64,000 nucleotides of DNA, from NCBI RefSeq assembly GCF_002858745.1, contig NZ_PJRO01000008.1, forward strand, positions 1 to 64,000. The letters are read 5' to 3'. Both the position numbers and the translations under genes were made by a program. This DNA comes from Mesorhizobium loti. Its GTDB lineage: Bacteria; Pseudomonadota; Alphaproteobacteria; Rhizobiales; Rhizobiaceae. This document shows positions 1-8,238 of the stretch, one piece after another (the stretch's first letter is position 1; every line of letters begins with the position of its first letter). A model generated the notes under the pieces. That model saw nothing but the letters and a program-made list of their open reading frames with translations, made no database searches and had not been told where the DNA came from.

Positions 1-243
1 CAGCCAACCTAAGCTCACCATCATCAATGGTGGTGCGTGACAATTCCGGTGACAACCGGCACGTTTCTGTCTCTCATGTGACAGACAGAAGCCTTACACT
101 TCCAAGGTTTCGGCCTAACGAAGTGTTTAAGAAGGACTTGGCTCTTGCCCCGATCAGCCGCTGGACCTAGCGTCGCAATTGCTCTCAGGAGCATGGTCGT
201 TTCAGCCTGCAAGCCTTATCCGAAGCCCTCCCCGGGATACGCC

Positions 244-1359
244 ATGTCCGAAACAGCCTCCTCCCGCGCCGCCGGTCTCCTCCATTTGAGACGCGAAGGC
301 CTCTCCAGGGGGGACGCCATCCCGCTGCCGCTGACGATGGCATCGATCTTCCATGCGCCCGGGGATTCAACGGGCTTCCACCAGTATGGGCGCTTCTCCA
401 ACCCGACCTGGGATGGAACGGAAGAAATGCTGTCCCGTCTTGAAAATGCGCCCGTGCACGCCTTCCCGTCCGGAATGGCCGCGATCTCCGCGGTATTTTT
501 TGCGCTTTTGAAGGCAGGCGATCGCATTCTTCTGCCGTCTGACGGCTATCACACCACCCGCATCCTGGCCGATCGCTTCCTCGGCGCTTTCGGCGTGAGT
601 TTCGACACACGTCCGACCGCCTCATTCCTGGACGGAGGCTTCGACGGCTACCGGCTGGTCTTCGTTGAAAGTCCGTCCAACCCGACCTTGGACATCTGCG
701 ATATCACAGCCGCCGCCGAAGCGATCCGCAAGGCTGGCGGATTGCTTGTCGTCGACAACACCACGATGACGCCTTTCGGCCAGCGCCCCCTCGACCTCGG
801 CGCTGACATTGTCGTGGCCGCCGACACCAAGGCGCCAAACGGCCATTCCGATGTGCTCGCTGGTCACGTCGCCAGCCGCGACACGGACATCATGGCGGCG
901 GTAAAGGAATGGCGCACCACCTCGGGCAGCATCCCAAGCCCGTTCGATGCCTGGCTCCTGCATCGCGGCTTGGAAACGCTGGAGGTCCGTTTCGACCGGA
1001 TGTGCAACACTGCCGAGCTTATCGCCCCCCGCATCAAGGCACATCCTGCGGTCAGGTCGATTCGCTTCCCCGGACTTCAGGGCGACCCCTCGCACAATCT
1101 TGCCAGCACCCAGATGGAACGCTTCGGCTTCCTGATCAGCTTTGTGCTCGACTCTGAGGAAGACGCTGAGGGTTTCATAAACGGCTGTGAATTGATGGCG
1201 GCTGCCACCTCCTTCGGCGGTGTGCATACCTCGGCCGAACGCCGCGCCAAGCGCGGCGATGCTGTGCCGCCAGGCTTCGTGCGACTGGCTGTCGGCTGCG
1301 AACCAGCCGAAGAACTGTGGGCGGCGATCAAGGCTTCGTTGGATCGACTGCAGGCTTGA
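244..1359 (+). CDS. PLP-dependent trans-sulfuration enzyme (cystathionine gamma-synthase/lyase family)
   Basis: A 371-residue member of the Cys/Met-metabolism PLP family, cytosolic fold type I. Visible family motifs are the phosphate-binding region YGRFSNPT (residues 48-55), the FPSGMAA stretch near 74-80, Asp171 in VVDNTTMTPFG that would pair with the PLP nitrogen, and the Schiff-base lysine Lys196 in ADTKAPNGHSD. Known members either condense an activated homoserine with cysteine or cleave cystathionine or methionine. The sequence does not let me choose between synthase and lyase. The ATG at 244 is preferred because it fits the family N-terminus; an in-frame ATG at 145 adds 33 residues of non-family sequence. 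It stands alone, followed by the oppositely oriented RNase P RNA gene. Confidence 0.85.
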   Translation: MSETASSRAAGLLHLRREGLSRGDAIPLPLTMASIFHAPGDSTGFHQYGRFSNPTWDGTEEMLSRLENAPVHAFPSGMAAISAVFFALLKAGDRILLPSDGYHTTRILADRFLGAFGVSFDTRPTASFLDGGFDGYRLVFVESPSNPTLDICDITAAAEAIRKAGGLLVVDNTTMTPFGQRPLDLGADIVVAADTKAPNGHSDVLAGHVASRDTDIMAAVKEWRTTSGSIPSPFDAWLLHRGLETLEVRFDRMCNTAELIAPRIKAHPAVRSIRFPGLQGDPSHNLASTQMERFGFLISFVLDSEEDAEGFINGCELMAAATSFGGVHTSAERRAKRGDAVPPGFVRLAVGCEPAEELWAAIKASLDRLQA

Positions 1360-1463
1360 GCGCTGGAACGAAACGGCTTCTCTCCGCTGTTGAATCAGCG
1401 CGAGAGCAATTTGAATCAGACTCCACGCCAATTGCACGAAGCCACTGAATTTCGAGGAAAAAT

Positions 1464-1859
1464 GCCAGCCGGCCTGTAAGCCGGGTTCTGTATGGCCCCC
1501 ACCCCTTGCGGAGCGGGAACGTGGCGGCCATTCATCTTGGGCGCATGTTGCCATGCGCCTCACGCAACCTACCCGGGCGGTGAGCCGGAAACAGCCCTGA
1601 AGGTTTCCCCTCATACCGCCCCTATTCGGTTTTGCTCCCGGTGGGGTTTGCCTTGCCGCTTCCGTTGCCGGCCGCGCGGTGGGCTCTTACCCCACCCTTT
1701 CACCCTTGCCGCGGAAAACCGCGGCGGTTTGCTTTCTGTGGCACTTTCCCTGGGGTCGCCCCCGCCGGCCGTTAGCCGGCACCGTGTCTCCATGGAGCCC
1801 GGACTTTCCTCACCCGCAGCCTTTCGACTCTTGCTGGTGCGGCCGCCCGGCCGGCTGGC
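1464..1859 (-). ncRNA. rnpB: RNase P RNA, bacterial type A
   Basis: Read on the minus strand, the RNA opens with GCCAGCCGGCC near 1859 and closes with GGCCGGCTGGC at 1474-1464. These pair as helix P1. The diagnostic conserved segment GAGGAAAGTCCGGGCTCC lies about 50 nt from the 5' end, and the 3' part carries ACAGAACCCGGCTTACAGGC. The length of about 396 nt is normal for the class. The RNA is the catalytic subunit that matures tRNA 5' ends. A T-run directly after the 3' end (about 1463-1459) could help termination. The exact ends are inferred from P1 pairing, not measured. Confidence 0.95.
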
Positions 1860-1863
1860 AGGC

Positions 1864-1893
1864 GTATAAAGGCGTTCGCGCCGAAAAAGGCAA
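1864..1893 (-). promoter_or_regulatory. Putative sigma-70 promoter of rnpB
   Basis: On the minus strand, TTGCCT (1893-1888) and TTATAC (1869-1864) are separated by 18 bp. The -10 box ends 4 to 7 bases before the inferred 5' end of rnpB. Spacing and position fit a housekeeping promoter for a strongly transcribed stable RNA. The -35 box matches consensus only partly. Confidence 0.55.
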
Positions 1894-2007
1894 GAGCATC
1901 GATTCCGGCTATCCGGAATTCCTTGCAACCCGAAACAATGTTCAGGCTGGCACCAGAGACCGGATGCTTTCTCGCTCGCAAGGCGACGAGCGAACCCCAG
2001 GTTCAAG

Positions 2008-2826
2008 TCAACCGGCGCCGCCGATTTGTGCCACCACCTTCCGGCAATAGGCCGAAGAAGTCGGGTTCATACGCTTGGCGCCATGGCCGGCATTGTATTT
2101 GAGAATGGTGCCGCACGTGGTGCCGCCGCCAAGTTCGCGGGCCATTCCAAGATACTTCATGCCGTATTTGATGTTGGTCTCAGGATTGTGCAGCCCTTTG
2201 GCAGAGCCGCTATATCCCATCATACGCGCCGTGGCCGGCTTGATCTGCATCAGGCCGATCTCGCCGGCACGGCCAACCATGCCCGGCCGATAGTTGCTTT
2301 CGACCTTGATCACCGCATGCGCCAGCGACACAGGCACGCCGTAGGCGGCAGCGTAACGCGACACGATGGTTGAATAGCGGCCACCTGAGGCGAAGCTCGG
2401 CTTGACTGCGCCTGGGGTGATCGAGGCAGTGGTGACCGTATCGTAGATCACCTTGGTCTTGACCCTAGCCGTTTTGGCGCCTTTTCCGGCTTTCGCGTTC
2501 GCCACGGCCTTGGCTGTTGCCACCTTGGCGTCCTTCGAGCAACCGAACAGATAGGGGCATGGCTCGGCTGCAGGCTTGGCGCTTGCAATTGTCTTGGTAG
2601 CCTTGACGGTCGAGGCAACCTTGGGCGCTTTCACAACCTTGGCTCTGGCTTTCACGGTCCGCGTGACCTTGGTCATCTTCTTGGCCGGCGTCGTGGCCGC
2701 GGCCTGCTTCACGACCAGAGTGCCCTGATCAGCTCTTGGACTGGCGGCCGCGCTTTCCTGCGAAGCAAAGGCAAAAGAAATCACGCCGGCAGCAACAGCT
2801 GCCGCTACAATGAACGGTTTTTGCAT
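2008..2826 (-). CDS. Secreted lytic transglycosylase (SLT domain)
   Basis: A 272-residue exported protein. The start at 2826 gives a clear signal peptide (MQKPFIVAAAVAAGVISFAFA, cleavage near residues 22-28); an upstream in-frame start at 2961 would bury it. Residues 40-125 are an Ala/Lys/Val-rich low-complexity linker that is probably disordered and cationic and may bind the wall. The catalytic SLT domain follows from about 150, with Glu176 in KVESNYRP as general acid and the GLMQ motif at 191-194, then a YNAGHG motif near the C-terminus. Such enzymes cut glycan strands to 1,6-anhydromuropeptides in the periplasm. An amidase gene lies next door on the same strand. Confidence 0.88.
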   Translation of the reverse strand: MQKPFIVAAAVAAGVISFAFASQESAAASPRADQGTLVVKQAAATTPAKKMTKVTRTVKARAKVVKAPKVASTVKATKTIASAKPAAEPCPYLFGCSKDAKVATAKAVANAKAGKGAKTARVKTKVIYDTVTTASITPGAVKPSFASGGRYSTIVSRYAAAYGVPVSLAHAVIKVESNYRPGMVGRAGEIGLMQIKPATARMMGYSGSAKGLHNPETNIKYGMKYLGMARELGGGTTCGTILKYNAGHGAKRMNPTSSAYCRKVVAQIGGAG

Positions 2827-3010
2827 GTGGTCCTGTTTTTCTTGGCCACGCGAAGAACTACGCGCAGCATCCTGTGATGAATGCCGGACTAGACTGGCAT
2901 TTGTCCTGCATCGGTGTGGATTTGCGTTTGAAACCGGATTTGGCGGCAATGAAGGCCGCACAATTCAATTCATGTTACAGAATGTAATATTAAACGGTAT
3001 ATCGAAGTAT

Positions 3011-3775
3011 TCAGCCGAGACTTGCCGTCGCGGAAGCGACAAGGCGCCGTAGCGTCCTGATTGTCGACCTATCCGCAATTCCATCGACCAGACGCGGCCG
3101 AAAATGACGCTGGAAGGCTTCCACGACGACGCGCGTCAACGGGTCGAAAACACCGGTTATTTCAATGCCATAGCCATAAAGTGCAAGCAGGGACTGCAAT
3201 TCCTCGACGCCTCGGCCAGCATCACCTTCCTGCAAAACCGGTCCTCTGCGGATCGGCGATGCAGGTATCAACTGGCCGATGCCCGCGGCGTGCAGTACCT
3301 TCCAGGGAAATTTTTCGCCGGGATCGACCTTGCGACCGGGTGCCACATCCGAATGAGCAAGAATACGCTCTGCTGCGATGCCGTGGCGCGCCACAATGCC
3401 AGCGGTAAGCACGATCACCGCTTCTATCTGGCGTTCTGGAAACGGCCGATAGCCGAGCGTATGCCCCGGATTGACGATCTCGATACCGACCGAGGCCGAG
3501 TTGAGGTCGGTATGGCCCCGCCACGAACTCTTTCCGGCGTGCCAGGCGCGGTCGCTTTCGCGCACCATCTGCACGATACGGCCATCCTCATGCACGAGAT
3601 AATGCGCGGAAACTTCGCTGGCGGGATTGCAGAGCCAAGCCTCGGCACCCGCTCCGGTTTGCATGCCGGTGTAGTGCAGCACGACCATGTCGGGATGAAA
3701 CGGGCCACGACGCGGACCGAAATTCGGCGATACCCTGACCTCGGCTCCAGCGTGATCGGGCGAAAAGCCACTCAT
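3011..3775 (-). CDS. N-acetylmuramoyl-L-alanine amidase with peptidoglycan-binding domain
   Basis: A 254-residue protein of the AmpD/AmiD (amidase_2) family. The zinc-site motif LHYTGM places His34 as first ligand, and AHSDVAPGRKVDPG supplies the later His and the Asp/Lys region. About 65 C-terminal residues form a PG_binding_1 module (LQEGDAGRGVEELQSLLALYG). No signal peptide is visible, which fits a cytosolic AmpD-like recycling role, although the wall-binding module is more like AmiD. Its first four bases overlap the end of the upstream DnaJ-domain gene, so the two are probably translationally coupled. Confidence 0.88.
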   Translation of the reverse strand: MSGFSPDHAGAEVRVSPNFGPRRGPFHPDMVVLHYTGMQTGAGAEAWLCNPASEVSAHYLVHEDGRIVQMVRESDRAWHAGKSSWRGHTDLNSASVGIEIVNPGHTLGYRPFPERQIEAVIVLTAGIVARHGIAAERILAHSDVAPGRKVDPGEKFPWKVLHAAGIGQLIPASPIRRGPVLQEGDAGRGVEELQSLLALYGYGIEITGVFDPLTRVVVEAFQRHFRPRLVDGIADRSTIRTLRRLVASATASLG

Positions 3776-4491
3776 GCCGGCGCGAGATCCCGTTCGATCA
3801 TCTCATAGGCAGCGTTGATCGCGGCAACACGTGTCGTGGCGATCTTGATGAATTCCTGCGGCAGGCCGCGTGCGATCACCTTGTCAGGGTGATTCTCGGC
3901 GACCAGCTTGCGGTAGCGTCTCTTTACCTCATCGAACGGCCGCCCGCGCTCAATGCCGAGCACAACATAAGGATCGTCCGCCCCAAGATGCACGTGACGG
4001 GCGAGGATCGTCTTATAGTGCGCTTCCTCGATCCGGAAAATTTCAGACACCCGGTGCAGGAACTGCCCTTCCCGCTCGTGCAGGACACCATCGGCGGTGG
4101 CAATGTGGAAGAGACCGTCGAGAATGTCTTCCAGCATTATGCAGTTGGCATGGCCGGATCCGCACAGGTTGGCGAGCTTTTCGGCATAGGATTCGAAACC
4201 GGCGACATCCTGCTTGGCCAGATCGTACAGCCGCGCGACATTGTGCGTTTCTTTCGGCGGCACTTCGAAGATTTCGCGGAAGGCGCGGATCTCGTCCTGG
4301 GTGACCACACCGTCGGCCTTCGCCATCTTGGCCGAAAGCGCAATCATCGCGACCGAGAAAGAAACCTGGCGACGCAGTTCGGCATCACCGGAAAAGACCG
4401 TGCGCACCGCCTCGACCACTTCGGCGATACCGGCCGAGGCGGAGGCTGAAACGCGGGCGATGAAATCGCCGATACGATCCCAAATCGACAT
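3772..4491 (-). CDS. djlA: DjlA-like co-chaperone: TerB domain plus DnaJ domain
   Basis: A 239-residue protein. Residues about 35-150 form a TerB-type helical domain (MAKADGVVTQDEIRAFREIF, then IATADGVLHEREGQFL, the duplicated acidic metal-binding signature). The C-terminus is a J domain with the essential HPD tripeptide in ENHPDKV that stimulates DnaK. E. coli DjlA has an N-terminal membrane segment; none is obvious here, only an amphipathic start. The stop overlaps the start of the amidase gene downstream, so the pair looks like one operon. The call is firm for domains and weaker for orthology with djlA. Confidence 0.85.
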   Translation of the reverse strand: MSIWDRIGDFIARVSASASAGIAEVVEAVRTVFSGDAELRRQVSFSVAMIALSAKMAKADGVVTQDEIRAFREIFEVPPKETHNVARLYDLAKQDVAGFESYAEKLANLCGSGHANCIMLEDILDGLFHIATADGVLHEREGQFLHRVSEIFRIEEAHYKTILARHVHLGADDPYVVLGIERGRPFDEVKRRYRKLVAENHPDKVIARGLPQEFIKIATTRVAAINAAYEMIERDLAPA

Positions 4492-4619
4492 GTGCCCCTC
4501 TTAGAACCAAGCACGTGGCGCTATCAAGACATGATCGCGTCTATGCATCGGTACTGGAACCAATCGACACCAGAGATTGGCTACAGAAGAAACGGGCCGA
4601 AGATCGAAAGGTTGCGCCT

Positions 4620-5270
4620 TCAGACCGGCTGTGCCGCAATGTCGCGCCTCGGCCGGCGCACCACCCTGAGCTTGCCGCTGCTGCCGCCGCCACAGAAGAA
4701 CGTGTCCGCGCCGTCGGACTCGAGGCCTGAGACAGCAGTCCCGTCCGGCATGGTCAACTCTTCCAACACCTCGCCGGTGCGCGGGTCGATCCGTCGCAGC
4801 TCGCTTTCGTCGCCCTGCCAGGTTCCATGCCACAGCTCGCCGTCGACCCAGGTGACGCCGGTGACAAAGCGGTTGGAATCAATGGAACGAATTATCTTGC
4901 CCGTTTCGGGGTCGATTTGATGGATCTTCTGGGCACGGTACTCTCCAACCCAGAGCGATCCTTCCGCCCAGGCAAGCCCAGAATCGCCGCCATTGCCTGG
5001 TGCGGGGATCGTGGAAAGCACCTTGCCGGTTTTCGGATCGATCTTGTGAATCTGGCTCTCGGCGATCTGATAGATGCTTTCACCGTCGAAAGCGGTCCCT
5101 GCATGGGCAACCATATCGATCGTGCGGACCGGCTCGCCACTTTTGGGATCAAGCACATTCAGCTTGTCGCCGGTGGCGAACCATACATTCTCGCCATCGA
5201 AGGTCACGCCATGCACGTCCCCCAAAAAAGGACCATATTCGCGAAGGATTTCGGCTGGGGTGGGTTTCAT
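4620..5270 (-). CDS. Beta-propeller protein, glutamine-cyclotransferase/YncE-like
   Basis: A 216-residue protein made of repeated beta-propeller blades of about 40 residues. The unit IDPKTGK(V/I) recurs (LDPKSGEPV, IDPKTGKVL, IDPETGKII, IDPRTGEVL), each followed by a GxxWxxGxLW-like strand. No signal peptide is seen. Related proteins are annotated as glutamine cyclotransferase or PQQ-repeat/NHL proteins, but I do not see a complete catalytic site, so enzymatic activity is uncertain. It reads away from the regulator gene upstream, 71 bp after that gene ends, and could be cotranscribed with it. Confidence 0.6.
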   Translation of the reverse strand: MKPTPAEILREYGPFLGDVHGVTFDGENVWFATGDKLNVLDPKSGEPVRTIDMVAHAGTAFDGESIYQIAESQIHKIDPKTGKVLSTIPAPGNGGDSGLAWAEGSLWVGEYRAQKIHQIDPETGKIIRSIDSNRFVTGVTWVDGELWHGTWQGDESELRRIDPRTGEVLEELTMPDGTAVSGLESDGADTFFCGGGSSGKLRVVRRPRRDIAAQPV

Positions 5271-5341
5271 GATCTTCTTCCCATCAAGGTTAGAGCCGAA
5301 TACGCCAATAGCCAGCGCCGGCAGCAGTCATCGACAAGACC

Positions 5342-6562
5342 CTAGCCGCTCGGCAGCGGTCCCGGGAGTAACAAGGTTGTCGGGAAGCCAGGCACCGGCG
5401 GCGTTACCCAACGCAGCGCCCGCCCTTTCCCGAACGACTGCACCTTGCCCGCGGCAGAAAGCTGTTCCAGCGCCCGCTGCACCGTGCGTGGGCTGGCATC
5501 CAGCGCGATCGCCAGCGCGGAACTCGACCACGCCTCGCCATCCGCCAGAAAAGCAAGCACCGCCGCGTGTTCCTCCTCGACCAATGGCGCCAGCACCATC
5601 ACATCGCCACGCCGGCGCGGTGCCAGCTTGAAACCTTCGTTCGTGGCGCTGATGTCCGCCAACCCACGCAGCTCGGCGCGTAGCCGACCGATTTCCACCC
5701 TTAGCCGCGCCCGATGCGATTCATCGGCATGTCGGGCGCCAAAGGCGCGGGACAAAAGCCTCTCCCGCGAGACGTCGCCCGGCCAGGCCTCGGCCAGTAC
5801 ACGGGCCAGTGCGAATAGCACCGGGCGTGTTGCCAGCGAAACCACCACGTTGCCGGCACGCACCACGTTGCGGCAGGCATCCACCACGAACATCCCCGTC
5901 GCGAAGAGTTCTTCGACCTCTTCGAGTAGCAGTGGGCGGGCCTTGCCTTTCGCAATCAGCCGCGCAGCCGGCGTATCGATCACCAGCGCAGCACTTTCCA
6001 CTTCCATCCCAAGCGCAGGAATACCGGCCTGTCGAGCTGCCTGCCAGGCCCGCATCAGCGCCCTGCGTGCCTCCTTGAGGCGCAGGCGCCGGATCGCAAT
6101 GCCTGCGGCCGCAAGCTGAAGCGCGCTCCGCAACGGCGGCGTCAAGAGTGCTGGATCGAGGTTCCCGAGCAGGCTTTCTGCCTCGTCGAGACGACCGATC
6201 AGCAGCAGCCGCCGGATTTCCAGCGTGCGCGCGTGCGCGGCATTCGCGTGGTCGCCATGCGCTTCCAGCGTAACACGGGCAGTATCGAGTGCCTTGGCCG
6301 GCCAGGCGAGATCCCGCGAGACAAGCGCGATTTCGGCTTCGGCCACGATGCAGCGCGCCCGTGCCACCGCCTCTTTCGGGCCAAAGGCGCGCGCCGCGCT
6401 CTTCAGCAGCGCCTTGGCACGGACGAGATCGCCGAGCTGCGCCATCGCGATGCCGCGCAACGCAAGGGCCGCCGCATCGTCGCGCAAGGCGACCCGCTTC
6501 AGCGCGCCGAGGGGATCGCCTCGTGCGAGCGCCTGCCCGGCCGCCGTGATCAGTGAGTCCAT
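5342..6562 (-). CDS. Winged-helix regulator with N-terminal helical repeats (unknown target)
   Basis: A 406-residue protein. Residues 1-190 are Ala/Leu/Arg-rich helical repeats resembling TPRs (GIAMAQLGDLVRAKALLKSA and further units). Residues 225-320 resemble the winged helix of SARP/OmpR-type regulators (RPVLFALARVLAEAWPGDVSRERLL ... LRVEIGRLRAEL), and the last 90 residues contain a second helix-turn-helix (SSSALAIALDASPRTVQRALEQLSAAGKV). This looks like a one-component sensor or activator. Its start codon is four bases from the promoter block of the divergent secreted-protein gene, so that gene is its most likely target. No named family is recognised with confidence. Confidence 0.6.
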   Translation of the reverse strand: MDSLITAAGQALARGDPLGALKRVALRDDAAALALRGIAMAQLGDLVRAKALLKSAARAFGPKEAVARARCIVAEAEIALVSRDLAWPAKALDTARVTLEAHGDHANAAHARTLEIRRLLLIGRLDEAESLLGNLDPALLTPPLRSALQLAAAGIAIRRLRLKEARRALMRAWQAARQAGIPALGMEVESAALVIDTPAARLIAKGKARPLLLEEVEELFATGMFVVDACRNVVRAGNVVVSLATRPVLFALARVLAEAWPGDVSRERLLSRAFGARHADESHRARLRVEIGRLRAELRGLADISATNEGFKLAPRRRGDVMVLAPLVEEEHAAVLAFLADGEAWSSSALAIALDASPRTVQRALEQLSAAGKVQSFGKGRALRWVTPPVPGFPTTLLLPGPLPSG

Positions 6563-6565
6563 CGG

Positions 6566-6620
6566 AATCCCGTCACACTTGTCACTCTCGCCATTCGTTA
6601 TCCGTCCCTAACTTCTCCCA
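6566..6620 (+). promoter_or_regulatory. ECF41-like promoter block, copy 1
   Basis: This 55-bp block contains TGTCACT (6580-6586), 16 bp, then CGTC (6603-6606), close to the TGTCACA-N16-CGTC promoter described for ECF41 sigma factors. Its first 27 bp match 7542-7568 at 26 positions, and the alignment continues without gaps to a shared TCTCCCATG. It precedes the secreted-protein gene at 6662. That it is a promoter is inferred from motif and placement. Confidence 0.6.
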
Positions 6621-6661
6621 TGGCGGTCAGCCAGTTGACCACATCGGGAAGGAACAAAGCC

Positions 6662-7519
6662 ATGAAAATCAAACGAAGCGGTACGCTGATGCAGCTCCAG
6701 CAAAAGTGCGCAGCGATTTTGCGTCCAGAATTGCGTAAGAACAAAGAGTTATGGCGTTTCCGCAGTTCCGCGAAAAGCGGAACCGCTCTAGCCGCACTGG
6801 TCGTCGCCAGTCTGGCGGCAACTGCTCCCGCCAGTCCGGCCGAAACAACGCTCGATCGCATGCCCGCCGATCTGGAAACCAGGCTGGCACTCAGCGCAGC
6901 CCCGCAGGCATTGCGCGACAACGCGACCGTTTATCTGCTCGATCCGGCAAGGGGCTATCAGCTCTCCAGACAGGGAAACAGCGGCGTCAGCTGCATTGTC
7001 GAGCGCACGAGTTGGGATCTAAGTGACTTCCGCGACGATATCTACATTCCGCTTTGCTACGACGCCGCCGGCACCAGTACCTATCTGCAGCACATCATGG
7101 AGGCAGCAGCATTGCGCGCCAAGGGCGTGGATGCCGTCACCCTCAATGCCGAGTATCAGAAACGGTACCGGGACAAGACCTTCAAGGTTCCTGAGAAATC
7201 CGGCGTTTCCTATATGGTGGCCCCCCTTATGCGCACCATCGGTCCGCCCGACATGAAGGTGCACACCATGACGATGCCGCATGTGATGTTCTACGCGCCG
7301 GGCGTCACCAATGACGACCTCGGCGCCAAGCCCGACCTCGCGCAATACACCACCTTGCTCAGCCCCTTCATCGACAGGCAGGGCGCGCCCGAGCACAGCT
7401 ACATCATCCAGCTCGTCGGCGATGCCGAAAAGGCGAAGATCCTCGTCGACCAGAAGACACTGCTCGACGACCTCTGTGCCTATCGCGACATCCTTTGCCT
7501 GACGCACACCGATCACTGA
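6662..7519 (+). CDS. Exported protein of unknown function
   Basis: A 285-residue protein I do not recognise. The start at 6662 follows GGGAAGGAAC; an ATG at 6620 in the same frame adds 14 residues but has no ribosome site. Residues 1-55 are a long basic leader ending in a hydrophobic stretch (GTALAALVVASLAATAPASPAET), consistent with an unusually long signal peptide or a membrane anchor. The mature part has single cysteines in VSCIVER, PLCYDAA, DLCAYRD and DILCLTH, so disulfides are possible in the periplasm. No enzymatic motif is apparent. It shares its promoter block with the SRPBCC gene 140 bp downstream. Confidence 0.65.
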   Translation: MKIKRSGTLMQLQQKCAAILRPELRKNKELWRFRSSAKSGTALAALVVASLAATAPASPAETTLDRMPADLETRLALSAAPQALRDNATVYLLDPARGYQLSRQGNSGVSCIVERTSWDLSDFRDDIYIPLCYDAAGTSTYLQHIMEAAALRAKGVDAVTLNAEYQKRYRDKTFKVPEKSGVSYMVAPLMRTIGPPDMKVHTMTMPHVMFYAPGVTNDDLGAKPDLAQYTTLLSPFIDRQGAPEHSYIIQLVGDAEKAKILVDQKTLLDDLCAYRDILCLTHTDH

Positions 7520-7541
7520 CAAACTGCGGCGGCCAAACAAA

Positions 7542-7596
7542 AATCCCGACACACTTGTCACTCTCGCCCTCAGGTCACCGCCGCTACCCTCTCCCA
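7542..7596 (+). promoter_or_regulatory. ECF41-like promoter block, copy 2
   Basis: Second copy of the block at 6566-6620. It has TGTCACT (7556-7562), 16 bp, then CGCC (7579-7582), and ends with the same TCTCCCATG at the same distance. It lies between the secreted-protein gene and the SRPBCC gene and probably gives the latter its own start site. The match to copy 1 is strong upstream and in the -10-like part but not in the spacer, as expected for functional conservation. Confidence 0.6.
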
Positions 7597-7659
7597 TGAC
7601 ATCAGCCGACCCGCCGCACCGATGATGAGGTTGACGGCATCGAAAAGAGGAATGTTGCA

Positions 7660-8106
7660 ATGACGAACCGCGATTTCACCACCACGATCCTGGTAGACCA
7701 ATCCGCGAAAGCAGCTTTTGACGCGATCAACCGTCCGCGCGACTGGTGGGGCAAGGAGATCGAAGGTCCGACCGACCACCTCAACGGCGAATGGACCTAT
7801 CGTTACAAGGACATGCATTATTCCAAGCACAGGACGACGGAACTCGTCCCCGAACGCAAGGTCGTGTGGCACGTCATCGATTCCCAGATGAACTTCCTTG
7901 CGGACAAGGAAGAATGGAAAGACACGAAGATCGTGTTCGACATTGCAAGCAAGGATGGCAAGACGGAAGTCCGCTTTACCCATGCCGGTCTGGTTCCCGA
8001 GGTGGAATGCTTCGATATCTGCAGGGACGCCTGGAGCGGCTTGATCCAGGAAAGCCTGCGAGAACTGATCGAAACCGGCCATGGACAGCCCGACACGGTT
8101 GAGTGA
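7660..8106 (+). CDS. SRPBCC/AHSA1-type ligand-binding protein
   Basis: A 148-residue START-like protein. Features are the opening FTTTILVDQSAKAAFDAINR, the WWG(K)EIEG turn, a central FRYKDMHY-like strand (TYRYKDMHYSK), and the C-terminal helix ECFDICRDAWSGLIQESLREL typical of the Activator-of-Hsp90-ATPase-like group. Bacterial members bind hydrophobic ligands and are often stress-regulated; the ligand here is unknown. The start at 7660 is preceded by AAAAGAGGAATG. Having its own copy of the promoter block found before the upstream gene suggests coregulation rather than simple readthrough. Confidence 0.75.
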   Translation: MTNRDFTTTILVDQSAKAAFDAINRPRDWWGKEIEGPTDHLNGEWTYRYKDMHYSKHRTTELVPERKVVWHVIDSQMNFLADKEEWKDTKIVFDIASKDGKTEVRFTHAGLVPEVECFDICRDAWSGLIQESLRELIETGHGQPDTVE

Positions 8107-8238
8107 GCGAGACCGTGGCAGCGTCGGAACAACGTCCCTGCCACATCTCCACCAATGCCACGCCGCTGCCAGGCCTCTCAATTCATTTTGAGCCGGTTTT
8201 TCAGCGCTCATTCCCTTCACCAGAGCTGGGGAAGTCCC

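Noticed and set aside
1..243. SAM riboswitch upstream of the trans-sulfuration enzyme
   Set aside because: The region has small hairpins (CACCAT...ATGGTG, CCGGT...ACCGG, TCTGTC...GACAGA), but none matches the SAM-II or SAM/SAH consensus.
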